A DNA stretch of 64,000 bases from Lachnospira multipara LB2003. GTDB lineage: Bacteria; Bacillota; Clostridia; Lachnospirales; Lachnospiraceae. Below the pieces are notes generated by a model, which did not search any database, was not told the DNA's origin, and worked only from the letters and a program-made list of their open reading frames with translations. Shown piece by piece: positions 18,016 to 26,456 of the stretch. Position 1 is the first letter of the stretch, and each line of letters opens with the position of its first letter. The stretch covers positions 1 through 64,000 of the forward strand of contig NZ_JNKW01000008.1 in NCBI RefSeq assembly GCF_000702205.1. The letters run 5' to 3'. Position numbers and translations under genes: made by a program.

Positions 18016-19329
18016 CTATTCAAATATAGCTTTTTCTTTTCTCTTAAACCACTCTTCTGCAGCATATAAAGGGATGTTAGTTATTGTTTCTTGCTTTTTA
18101 TAAGCAGACATAGTCATCTTTATCCCTTTAAGTTCCTCATTCTCCTTCATGATAGTAGTTAAGCTCTTAGATCTTCTATTCTCTTCAGCCTTAACCTCTA
18201 ATGGATAAACCTCATCAAGCTGAATAACAAAATCTAACTCTAGTGTTGATTTCTCATTGGTATAATACATAGGGCATTCACTAGTTGCACTTACATATTG
18301 CTGACAAACGTATTGCTCTGTAAATGCCCCCTTATATTCAACAAAAGCCTTATTATTAACAAGCACATCCTTAGCCAAAGTATCAGACATTGCCCCTAAC
18401 AAGCCTAAATCACTAACAAATAACTTGAAAGCTGCTGTATCCTCATAAAATTTAATTGGCTTACACACCTTATTTATTCGATTAACCTTGTAAACTAGAC
18501 CTGTATTTACCAGCCATTGAATAGCATTCTCAAATTCCTTAGCTCTAGCCCCTTTCTTTAAACTTCCGTATAAAAACTTTTTGTTCTCCTTAGCTAGCTG
18601 TGATGGAATTGAATTCCAAACCATGTTAATCTTAGCTATTTCACTTGTTGGCGCATGTTTTGAAAAATCATTCTGATAATCGCTTAAAATCTGCTTCTGT
18701 AATCTTCTAACCATCTTTAAATCTTGACTATCTACATAAGTTTGTACAACTTCTGGCATTCCACCTACATAATAATATTGACGTAACAATTCTTTATACT
18801 TTTCAGATAATGGACTTAACTCGTCAAATTCTGATGTCCTTAAGAAATCTAGTAGTTTTTCTTCTCCCGTAGCCATAACAAATTCTTCAAAAGACATGGG
18901 ATATAGTCTTAATTCATCCACCTTACCAACTGGGTATTCTGTTCCCTCATGCAAATGTATACCAAGAAGCGAACCTGCAACAATAATGTGATAATCTCTT
19001 GCTTCCTCATTAAAATACTTAAGCGAGGTAATTCCCCTATCTAACTCTTGAATTTCGTCAAGAAAAATAAGTGTCTCTCCAGGAGTGATTGATTCATTAG
19101 AAATCGCCTCTAGTGTTCTAATCACTCTATCCATATCAAAATCTTTAAAAAGCTCTTTAACATCATTATTGTTATCACAATTAATATATACTAAATTCTT
19201 ATATTCTCTCTTAGCAAATTCTTTAACAATATAAGTCTTACCAACCTGTCTTGCTCCATTTAAAATTAAAGGCTTTCTGTTTTTGTTATTTTTCCAGTTT
19301 ATCAGCTTCTGATAAATCGTTCTTTCCAT
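18016..19329 (-). CDS. AAA ATPase with DUF4143 C-terminal domain
   Basis: An ATPase of the AAA_14/DUF4143 family, 437 residues. Walker A GARQVGKT is near residue 30 and Walker B LIFLDEIQE near 90, with sensor VAGSLLGI following. The C-terminal part (about 200-410) contains the DUF4143 region with a PD-(D/E)xK-like strand, LELDFVIQ ... YPLEVKAEEN, resembling a nuclease fold. These proteins are abundant in gut anaerobes, and their role is unknown; mobile-element or defence roles have been suggested. AAAGGAGGCAATT sets the start. The upstream region holds 33-bp tandem repeats. Confidence 0.88.
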   Translation of the reverse strand: MERTIYQKLINWKNNKNRKPLILNGARQVGKTYIVKEFAKREYKNLVYINCDNNNDVKELFKDFDMDRVIRTLEAISNESITPGETLIFLDEIQELDRGITSLKYFNEEARDYHIIVAGSLLGIHLHEGTEYPVGKVDELRLYPMSFEEFVMATGEEKLLDFLRTSEFDELSPLSEKYKELLRQYYYVGGMPEVVQTYVDSQDLKMVRRLQKQILSDYQNDFSKHAPTSEIAKINMVWNSIPSQLAKENKKFLYGSLKKGARAKEFENAIQWLVNTGLVYKVNRINKVCKPIKFYEDTAAFKLFVSDLGLLGAMSDTLAKDVLVNNKAFVEYKGAFTEQYVCQQYVSATSECPMYYTNEKSTLELDFVIQLDEVYPLEVKAEENRRSKSLTTIMKENEELKGIKMTMSAYKKQETITNIPLYAAEEWFKRKEKAIFE

Positions 19330-19374
19330 AATTGCCTCCTTTATCAGTATTTATAGCTATTCTTTAATTTAATA

Positions 19375-19506
19375 TTACACTTTTTCCTAGGAACTTTCAA
19401 GTTGATTTCACATTTTTTCCTACGAACTTTTGCCTTAATCTTACACTTTTTCCTAGGAACTTTTGCCTTGATATTACACTTTTTCCTAGGAACTTTTGCC
19501 TTGATG
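19375..19506. repeat. four 33-bp tandem repeats with an embedded palindrome
   Basis: Units start at 19375, 19408, 19441 and 19474. The last two differ only at the final base; the first two are more diverged. Each unit contains TTCCTAGGAA, a 10-bp palindrome (TTCCTACGAA in unit 2). As 33 is divisible by 3, all frames stay open, which creates a spurious minus-strand reading frame. The array lies 46 bp upstream of the DUF4143 gene start, so it could affect its promoter. Confidence 0.85.
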
Positions 19507-19574
19507 TACCAGTCTTGTACCAGTCAAGAAAAGTACGCTTTTGAAGTGTTAGTTTGCTTACACTGCATTCAAAA

Positions 19575-19594
19575 AAGGGGCTATAAAGCCCCTT
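19575..19594 (-). terminator. rho-independent terminator
   Basis: The stem AAGGGGCT / AGCCCCTT has a 4-nt loop and is followed on the minus strand by TTTT. It ends the gene at 19615-20100, 20 bp past the stop codon. Confidence 0.8.
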
Positions 19595-19614
19595 ATTATA
19601 CACATATAATTTTT

Positions 19615-20100
19615 TTAAATTGCAAAAACTAACATTTCTATAAGTAACATTAATATTATAATAAACACAACTATAGCTAAGAAAGCAAACTCTTTCTTAA
19701 ATAAGCCTGTACTATTATTCTTTCTACTTTGTTGCTTATTAGCTTGCTTTTTTCTTAGCCCCTTGTTTGCCTTAAATGCCGGTTTTATAGCCTTGCAGTA
19801 CAATGCATACGGATCTTTTGCCTTCATTGCATTAGCATAAAACTGCTTAATCCACTTTACATCATCCTTAGTTAAATCCACATCTTCATTAGTTTCATGA
19901 GCTAGCTTATTTCTAACCCAACGTAAATGCTTTAATCGCTTATAATCATCCCTCCAGGATGCAACATATCTCTCGCCATTATGAATTCTTTCCATTGCTT
20001 CAATATAATTTGTTATACCAGCATTTCCGCCAAACTCATCCTTTAAAAGCACATCAAGTCTTTTATATTCTTCAAAAAATTCCATTTCAAGTTTATTCAT
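19615..20100 (-). CDS. tail-anchored hypothetical protein (DUF6548-like)
   Basis: A helical cytosolic domain of about 110 residues, with the motif WVRNKLAHE seen in HEPN-like or AbiV-like folds, is followed by a basic linker (KKQANKQQSRKN) and a single C-terminal membrane helix (about 139-160), so the protein is tail-anchored. I recall similar Lachnospiraceae proteins annotated DUF6548; the name is a guess. Function unknown. The R-x(2)-AH motif is suggestive of RNA-cleaving HEPN domains, but the spacing RNKLAH fits only loosely. Confidence 0.65.
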   Translation of the reverse strand: MNKLEMEFFEEYKRLDVLLKDEFGGNAGITNYIEAMERIHNGERYVASWRDDYKRLKHLRWVRNKLAHETNEDVDLTKDDVKWIKQFYANAMKAKDPYALYCKAIKPAFKANKGLRKKQANKQQSRKNNSTGLFKKEFAFLAIVVFIIILMLLIEMLVFAI

Positions 20101-20176
20101 TTTGCCCTGCCTTTAAGTTTAATAAAAGCATTATATCATATACAAAAGCTTATACAAAATGTTCTCACTATATAAT

Positions 20177-20506
20177 TCACTTACTATCTTCTTTGGTAAA
20201 ACTCTTAGCTATATTTTTCAAAGATAACATAATATCAAACTCAAGTTCCTTTTTTTCTTCTTCCATTTCATTCCTTTTCCTTAAATAATAAAGAATCGTA
20301 GACGTAACCCAAGTACCAACAGAAGTAACTATATATATTACTAATAATTGTAATGCAGCTTCAAGTCTCTCCGTTATTACAATAGCATCCTCTATATCTT
20401 TTAGAGAACCTATCATCTGAAATGTACTGACAATTCCTAAAACAAGAATTATCCAGCCAAGAATAAAAATACTCATTTCTACAAACCTTGCAAATCCTCT
20501 ACTCAT
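20177..20506 (-). CDS. small two-helix membrane protein
   Basis: 109 residues: membrane helices at about 10-30 and 48-72, then a charged Lys/Glu-rich tail (RKRNEMEEEKKELEFD) likely helical and cytosolic. AAGGAG lies 11 bp before the start. The family is not recognised. It sits between the helicase and a tail-anchored protein, all on the same strand, but a palindromic element separates it from the helicase gene. Confidence 0.6.
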   Translation of the reverse strand: MSRGFARFVEMSIFILGWIILVLGIVSTFQMIGSLKDIEDAIVITERLEAALQLLVIYIVTSVGTWVTSTILYYLRKRNEMEEEKKELEFDIMLSLKNIAKSFTKEDSK

Positions 20507-20537
20507 AATTAATTCATCTCCTTTATGAAAAATTCAA

Positions 20538-20580
20538 TTTTTACTCGGTCACAACCGAGTCGGTCGCCACCGAGCAAAAA
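20538..20580. repeat. palindromic element, copy A (imperfect)
   Basis: It shares 26 consecutive bases with the element at 23651-23695 in the same orientation. Outer arms TTTTTACTCGGT (20538-20549) and ACCGAGCAAAAA (20569-20580) pair fully in minus-strand RNA with one G-U; the centre has diverged (CGCC instead of TGTG). It lies just after the helicase stop. Confidence 0.75.
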
Positions 20581-20593
20581 ATTTAACTATTAA

Positions 20594-23500
20594 TTACAAA
20601 TTCTCAACTTTTATAAAATGCCTCTCCTCATAATTATTACATTGAACATAAACACCATAACTTCCTAATTTAGCTTTTAAAGCTCCGCCACATTCTGGAC
20701 ATTTAATATTATATTCAAATATATAATTATCAACCAAATCTACTGTTAACCATTCATTGTTCCCACATTTCAGATTTGAACATTTTAAATATGGAGCTCT
20801 CTTACCTCTTGCCATGCCCATATATGCACCGCATTTCTTACATTTTATGTTATCCATTATATATGCTTTAAAGTCTCTACTAATATTTTTCTCGCCATAT
20901 TTTTGATATTTCTCAGATAATTTACTACCACTATCATTAGTTTCCAAATCAGTAAATTTAATTACAAGAGAAGCAAATCTTGAATTTCTTACTCTAAATA
21001 TAAAATTTTCTCTATTTTCAAATGAATACCCATTTTTTAAAGAAAACTTTGATTTTAATTTAGGAACACCATACCAAACAATTTCATCATCTATTACTAT
21101 TAGAGGAAAAATAGCATTTTCCGTTTCCCTTGTGATTTCTTTCCAGTCATCACTTAATTCATTAAAACATCTGGTTTTTACAATTATTTCCACACAATTA
21201 CTTCTAGTTTTATCTAATAATCTCTGAATTTTTTTGCTTTCGCCTAATTCATTAAAGGGTGCAGGTATACTAATTACAATTTTTTTCTTAGCATTTTCAA
21301 CATCATCAAAAAATTGATTTTCATAATCTCTAAAATTAATAATTACATTCTCATTTTTAAAAATATTAAATATCTTATAATCAACTATAATCCCCTCTTG
21401 TAAAATATGCTTTCTAAGTTTTTCAAATATATGGTTTGTTTGGTTTTTCCAAAATCTACTATCTCCAACAGCTATAAATTTTCCTCTAGCTCTTGTTATT
21501 GCAACATTAATAAGTCTAGTAACATTGCGGTTATCACCCTCATCAAGTAAAATACCTAATTTATTAGCAGGAAAATTTTCCACTATATCTAATATTATTA
21601 TGTCACGTTCTGAACCTTGAAATTGATGTATTGTTGCACATGTTACATTATCTTTTAGTTCCATAAGATTAATAAGAGATCTAATTAATCTTACCTGTGC
21701 AACATATGGCGCAATAATACCTATACTTACTTTTGGAGATTTAACACTCATAGCAATTCGAACCGAAACCATTGCTGAAACAATGTTGAAATGAGAATGG
21801 TTTTTATCCTTAGCAATAGGTGCATTTATTCCCTTTATGTCAACAAAAACCATGGAACTACCTTTAAAAGGTGCAATGTTAACTATATTTTCATTCTGAT
21901 TTTTATCAGGTGATTTTAATAATCCGCTATATATTTCTTTATTTGAAAACTTTGCAATTTTAGGATACATTCTTCTTTGCTCATTTAGCATAACAAGCCA
22001 TGGATGATAATTTATTCTATTAGCAGTATCAACAATCCCTAAATATCTAAATACATCTGTTCCTAGTTCTTTTTTTCTATCTGATTGAACTATGGGCGAT
22101 AACTGACGAAAATCTCCTACTAGCACTAAATGCTTATAAGTTTTCATTGCAGCATAAATTATCTGAGGCATATTAGCCATACTAACCTCATCAAACAAAA
22201 CATAATCATAAAAGCGATCATCAAATAAAGAATCCATAAAAACCTTCGTTATTGTAGTAGCTACAACACTTGCATTTAGTACATTTTGCTTTTCTTTATC
22301 TTTAATAATTGCCTTTATTTCTTTGAGCTTTTTTTCAGCTTCCTTATATTCAACTGAATTTACTTGTTTCTTTTTATTTAAACCATCCACTTCTTTAGTA
22401 TAAGATTCAAAAGTAGCCTTAAGTTCCGTCTCTGAGTCAAATGTATAAGTATACGATAGTGCCTCTCTTCTACTTAAAAGATCCTTATTTCTTGGATATC
22501 CATATCTTAAAATCTGTCCATTCTTGAAGGCATCATGTAAACCTAACTCATTTTTTCTCTCATATAATTTATTAATAACTCCATCAACAGAAATATTACT
22601 ATGAGATACTACTAAGATTTTTTTCTTAGAATGATATGCCTCAGCTATTATTGAAGCCATTGTATGCGTTTTTCCAGTTCCTGGAGGTCCCCATATTAAA
22701 GTAACTTGATTATTCAATGAAGATTTTACCGCTTCATCTAATCCAAATTTTAAATCCGATAATAATCTATTACTATCCACTAAAAGCAAACCTTCATGCA
22801 ATAAACTGGCACATATTGTATTATCCTTAAATTTATATTCACTAAGCTTATATGCTAGTTTTCTTGGAATCTCCCATGGTTTTACCAAGAGTTCTGCCAC
22901 ATTTATGTCATCACCAACATAACTTGTTAAAGAAAGCATTATTTGAGTATCCTCGCATGAAATAACATTACACGAAACTTTCTTTTGACCACTTAGTATT
23001 AATTCACCTTTTGTTGATTCAGGTAAATATATTTCATCCTGTGTCTCAAAATAATATGCGTAATAATCAGGTAACTTATGTACCATTTTCCCTGAAAACA
23101 ATTCATATTTTTTTCCACCATTCTTTGATAGAAAATAACTTTCTTCTTTTAGTGCACCTATATATCTATTTATAATAATATCGTCTGATTTTAAATTAAA
23201 AAATTTCTCTTCAGTATCCTCAACTCTTATATTATCTTTTAATTTCTTTAGTCGATTTTCGTCAACATCTTTAGTTTCCGACTTTTTCATTTTCCATATA
23301 CGACTTATGTCGTATTTATACATATAACTATATTCAGTCTTATATACTATATCTGTAAAACTCAAGTAAATATACGAATTCATAAAACTTATTTTGTCAC
23401 TAATATTATGTATAAGCTCAAGCTTTTTCCTATCTTTTGTATCATATGACTCATATTTAGAAACGAACTCGAATCGTTCATGATTTGCTGTTTCTAAAAA

Positions 23501-23611
23501 ACACTCATCTACACAAATAATAGTATTTAAACTCGTTAGAAATTCAAATGTTATAATTCTTGCTCTACTTGTTTCCGTAATTTTAGGTGCTAAAATCTTA
23601 ATCTTATCCAT
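20594..23611 (-). CDS. SF1 (UPF1-like, COG1112) helicase with degenerate PLD-like domain and zinc ribbons
   Basis: A 1005-residue protein. The N-terminal 300 residues are unrecognised. Helicase motifs follow: IWGPPGTGKTHT (I, about 305), FDEVSMANMPQI (II), VGDFRQLSPI (III), LNEQRRMYPKI (IV), IHQFQGSERDIIILD (V) and NVAITRARGKFIAVGD (VI). Residues of about 740-880 resemble a PLD-type domain (FFDDVENAKKKIVISIPAPF ... LIVIDDEIVWYG), but the HxK of the HKD motif is replaced by I and P, so it looks catalytically dead. The C-terminus has two four-Cys ribbons (CKKCG...CSNLKC; CPECG...C). Helicase plus PLD recalls Mokosh type II defence proteins. No partner gene is obvious. Confidence 0.85.
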   Translation of the reverse strand: MDKIKILAPKITETSRARIITFEFLTSLNTIICVDECFLETANHERFEFVSKYESYDTKDRKKLELIHNISDKISFMNSYIYLSFTDIVYKTEYSYMYKYDISRIWKMKKSETKDVDENRLKKLKDNIRVEDTEEKFFNLKSDDIIINRYIGALKEESYFLSKNGGKKYELFSGKMVHKLPDYYAYYFETQDEIYLPESTKGELILSGQKKVSCNVISCEDTQIMLSLTSYVGDDINVAELLVKPWEIPRKLAYKLSEYKFKDNTICASLLHEGLLLVDSNRLLSDLKFGLDEAVKSSLNNQVTLIWGPPGTGKTHTMASIIAEAYHSKKKILVVSHSNISVDGVINKLYERKNELGLHDAFKNGQILRYGYPRNKDLLSRREALSYTYTFDSETELKATFESYTKEVDGLNKKKQVNSVEYKEAEKKLKEIKAIIKDKEKQNVLNASVVATTITKVFMDSLFDDRFYDYVLFDEVSMANMPQIIYAAMKTYKHLVLVGDFRQLSPIVQSDRKKELGTDVFRYLGIVDTANRINYHPWLVMLNEQRRMYPKIAKFSNKEIYSGLLKSPDKNQNENIVNIAPFKGSSMVFVDIKGINAPIAKDKNHSHFNIVSAMVSVRIAMSVKSPKVSIGIIAPYVAQVRLIRSLINLMELKDNVTCATIHQFQGSERDIIILDIVENFPANKLGILLDEGDNRNVTRLINVAITRARGKFIAVGDSRFWKNQTNHIFEKLRKHILQEGIIVDYKIFNIFKNENVIINFRDYENQFFDDVENAKKKIVISIPAPFNELGESKKIQRLLDKTRSNCVEIIVKTRCFNELSDDWKEITRETENAIFPLIVIDDEIVWYGVPKLKSKFSLKNGYSFENRENFIFRVRNSRFASLVIKFTDLETNDSGSKLSEKYQKYGEKNISRDFKAYIMDNIKCKKCGAYMGMARGKRAPYLKCSNLKCGNNEWLTVDLVDNYIFEYNIKCPECGGALKAKLGSYGVYVQCNNYEERHFIKVENL

Positions 23612-23650
23612 AAGTAACTCCTATACTTAAGCTCATTCTCAACATGTGAT

Positions 23651-23695
23651 AGTTTTACTCGGTCACAACCGAGTCGGTTGTGACCGAGTAAAACT
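23651..23695. repeat. palindromic element, copy B (perfect)
   Basis: A perfect inverted repeat with 22-bp arms around one central base: AGTTTTACTCGG begins the left arm at 23651 and CCGAGTAAAACT ends the right arm at 23695. T4 and A4 flank the GC-rich part, so it could terminate in either direction, including the capsule operon entering from the right. It lies 40 bp upstream of the helicase start; copy A lies just beyond that gene's end. Confidence 0.85.
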
Positions 23696-23715
23696 TAATA
23701 TCTACTTAAATTCAT

Positions 23716-24132
23716 CTAAAGCCCTATTATTAATCCCTTTTTACCATAAATATCTGTCTTTATCTTAGTCGTACTAATCTCTGGAGTTCTAGGCAAATAA
23801 ACCACATCCACTCCTTCATCCCTTAAGAAATCAAATTTTCCTTTCCAGTCATCTCCCATAACAAAAGTGTCGATGTGATACTCATGCATGTCATTTATCT
23901 TTTGTTCCCAATTTTCCTCAGGAATTACCAGATCAACATATCTAACTGCTTCAAGAAGCTGCTTTCTTTGCTCATATGAAAAATATGTCTTCTTTCCCTT
24001 ATCTATCTCATTAAAATAATCTGTTGATAAGGCCACAATTAAATAATCCCCCATCTCCTTAGCTCTTCTAAGTAAATTAATATGTCCGTAATGTAACAAG
24101 TCAAAAGTTCCGTAAGTTATAACTCTTTTCAT
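23716..24132 (-). CDS. tagD: glycerol-3-phosphate cytidylyltransferase
   Basis: Makes CDP-glycerol from CTP and glycerol 3-phosphate. It has the nucleotidyltransferase motif GTFDLLHYGH at the N-terminus, the MGDDWKGKFDFL segment and RTPEISTTKIK near the C-terminus, and the standard length of about 138 residues. The start at 24132 follows AAAGGACTGAAAGCT. It is the last gene of the polysaccharide operon, directly after licD, which suggests phosphoglycerol substituents on the polymer rather than a full teichoic acid pathway; no tagF-type polymerase is present in the window. Confidence 0.93.
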   Translation of the reverse strand: MKRVITYGTFDLLHYGHINLLRRAKEMGDYLIVALSTDYFNEIDKGKKTYFSYEQRKQLLEAVRYVDLVIPEENWEQKINDMHEYHIDTFVMGDDWKGKFDFLRDEGVDVVYLPRTPEISTTKIKTDIYGKKGLIIGL

Positions 24133-24187
24133 AGCTTTCAGTCCTTTCTTAAGCAACCACTACAAAGTAGTTCTCTCATTTTTACCA

Positions 24188-25033
24188 TTATAATAAAGTG
24201 ATTTCATCCCCAGCATAACCATGTTCAATATCAACAAATAACGGTTTATGTGTAACTCTCTTTTCCTTAGGAGGTAGTTGCATATAATCTCCAAATAAAT
24301 ATGTCAAAACTTTATCATAATCTTTAGGTCCGTAAAATTTATATCCTTCAAAATCATATAATGCTCTTTCTCTAAATAAAGAATGCTTACAGAAAGCTTT
24401 ATTAAAAGTTCCCATTATACAATAATCATCGCCTCGAAGATCTAGTTTTTTTCTTCTAGCATCTTCTTTACTTATAAAATCACTTCTAGAACTTAATAAA
24501 CATATAGATTTATTAATCACAAAATGAATAAAGTAACCTATAACAACACTTATAGGTTTTTTTATTCGTTTAACATAAGGCCAATCAAAACAAGAATTGA
24601 TAACATTAAATACAACTCTTCTATAGTATTCTATTTTTGAAGAAATTCGACCCATTTTTATTCTCTCTAAAGGGAAAATGTCTATAAAAATACCATGGTT
24701 AATATCTAAGCCAACATGTTCTTCCTGTAAAAAAACAGTATTAACGTCTCTGATTTTTATAAAAATATTCGGAGCATTTTTTTCAAATAAAACGTGCTGA
24801 GCTTTAAGATTTTCAGGAAGATACCTTACTCCCTCCTTTAAAAAGCGATCATAGTTTTCTCTAGTCATGCATATATCTATATCATCATCCCAGGGAATAA
24901 AACCTTTATGTCTAACTGCACCTAATAAAGTTCCATACATAATCATATATTCAATCCCCAATTTTTCACAAACCTTATGCACTTCAATCAAAATTTCTAA
25001 CTCTTTCTTTTGTAATTTTTTTAAATCATACAT
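24188..25033 (-). CDS. licD: LicD-family phosphotransferase
   Basis: LicD/fukutin-like nucleotidyltransferase fold that moves a phospho-substituent from a CDP-linked donor to a glycan. The motif MYGTLLGAVRHKGFIPWDDDIDICM (residues about 31-55) carries the metal-binding DDDID; a C-terminal YGPKDYDKVLTYLFGDYMQLP is typical. The classic donor is CDP-choline, but the neighbouring tagD makes CDP-glycerol, so phosphoglycerol is the likelier group here (inference). The ribosome site GAGGATAATTAG overlaps the end of the flippase gene. Confidence 0.9.
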   Translation of the reverse strand: MYDLKKLQKKELEILIEVHKVCEKLGIEYMIMYGTLLGAVRHKGFIPWDDDIDICMTRENYDRFLKEGVRYLPENLKAQHVLFEKNAPNIFIKIRDVNTVFLQEEHVGLDINHGIFIDIFPLERIKMGRISSKIEYYRRVVFNVINSCFDWPYVKRIKKPISVVIGYFIHFVINKSICLLSSRSDFISKEDARRKKLDLRGDDYCIMGTFNKAFCKHSLFRERALYDFEGYKFYGPKDYDKVLTYLFGDYMQLPPKEKRVTHKPLFVDIEHGYAGDEITLL

Positions 25034-25037
25034 CTAA

Positions 25038-26432
25038 TTATCCTCGTTTTAACATAGTTTTTATCTCTTCAAGATTAATAATTACAAACAAAATAATTAC
25101 AAAAACAGATATGATAAATATAAACTTATATTTTAGGAAGGACACCACAATTGCTTCCAATAAAACCAATACAGAATTTGTCGCTATTTTTCTCCAATCA
25201 AATGATAAGTTTAATAATTTATCAACATTTATCATTCTAATAAAAGCTAAAATCATATATGAAATAACTGTTCCTATTACAGCACCCCAAACACCAATAT
25301 AAATAATAGCTATACAGCTAATCAATAAATTTGTAATTGCTGCAATTAAAGTTGTAACCATATTATTAACAGATAATTTTAATGCTCCATACATGCTTCC
25401 ACAATAACCAGAAAGCGCATAAAAAACTGCGCCCGTTATAAGCAAAGGAGCAAACTGACTGCTCTTTTCATATGCTTTTGAACTTATATAAATATACATA
25501 AATGGTCTTATAAATATACATAAAAAAATAGCCACTAAAAAAACCAAAAACGAATACATTTTAAAAACCTGCATATAAAAATTCTTATCATTACTAGAAT
25601 CCATTTCTGTTATGGAGGATATTCCCCAAGCCTGTTGAAAAATAGTAATAAAAACTGATAGTAATGACGGAATTTTAGATGCGACAACATAAACCCCTAA
25701 TGCTGCTTTTCCAACCAAAATTTCTAATATAAATTTATCCGACGATTGTATTACCCACCAAGAAATATTATTTAAAATTAATGGTGCCGAATACTTTACC
25801 ATATCTTTAGCTAGGCTTAAATCAAAAACTGCATTTTTTAATTCTTTATATAAATTAGCAACAACAAAAATTAAAACAGCTATGATAACGCAAGAAATCA
25901 CATATGACAAAACATATCCTTCTATTCCAAGTTTCAAATGCGCCACAAATAAAATATTTAAGCTTGCCATTAAAAATGTTTGTAATATACACATAAATGC
26001 GTACATTTTTTTCTTATTAACAACCCTTAAATAATTCAACTCTATATCCAATAAAATACTTGCTGAAATATAAATAATTATGTGCCATTTCCATTCACTT
26101 ATAGTTTTATATAGCGAAAATAGGTTTAAACAAAATAGACATACAAATGATCCTATAACCCATACTATCATTCCCACTAAAAGTACATCCTGTGGTCTAT
26201 CTTTCCTATATAACCCAAACCTTAAAACAGCATCAAATATAACTATAGAAAAAAACGGAATAGCTAACTGAGAAATTGTAAAAATTAAATCAGATACTCC
26301 GTATTCTTCTGGTAACAAGTAATGTGTATATAATGGAACAAGTAAGAACATAATTGCTTTTGAACCGATACTGCCAATAGCAAATATAATAAGGTCACTA
26401 AATAACATTTTAAATTTATTATTCTTTGACAT
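25038..26432 (-). CDS. polysaccharide flippase (Wzx-like, MOP superfamily)
   Basis: 464 residues with about 12-14 hydrophobic helices and the N-terminal signature IGSIGSKAIMFLLVPLYTH ... LLPEEYGVSDLI common to oligosaccharide flippases. It would move the undecaprenyl-linked repeat unit outward for polymerisation. The ribosome site is GGGAGAAAA. It lies between the Wzy-like polymerase and licD in a tightly packed operon. Confidence 0.92.
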   Translation of the reverse strand: MSKNNKFKMLFSDLIIFAIGSIGSKAIMFLLVPLYTHYLLPEEYGVSDLIFTISQLAIPFFSIVIFDAVLRFGLYRKDRPQDVLLVGMIVWVIGSFVCLFCLNLFSLYKTISEWKWHIIIYISASILLDIELNYLRVVNKKKMYAFMCILQTFLMASLNILFVAHLKLGIEGYVLSYVISCVIIAVLIFVVANLYKELKNAVFDLSLAKDMVKYSAPLILNNISWWVIQSSDKFILEILVGKAALGVYVVASKIPSLLSVFITIFQQAWGISSITEMDSSNDKNFYMQVFKMYSFLVFLVAIFLCIFIRPFMYIYISSKAYEKSSQFAPLLITGAVFYALSGYCGSMYGALKLSVNNMVTTLIAAITNLLISCIAIIYIGVWGAVIGTVISYMILAFIRMINVDKLLNLSFDWRKIATNSVLVLLEAIVVSFLKYKFIFIISVFVIILFVIINLEEIKTMLKRG

Positions 26433-26456
26433 TTTCTCCCTACTCTCTCTTAGTTT

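Noticed and set aside
19375-19506. CRISPR array
   Set aside because: The 33-bp units are contiguous with no unique spacers, and no cas genes are present.
19397-19603. 68-residue repetitive protein
   Set aside because: The frame is kept open only by the 33-bp tandem repeats and has no ribosome site.
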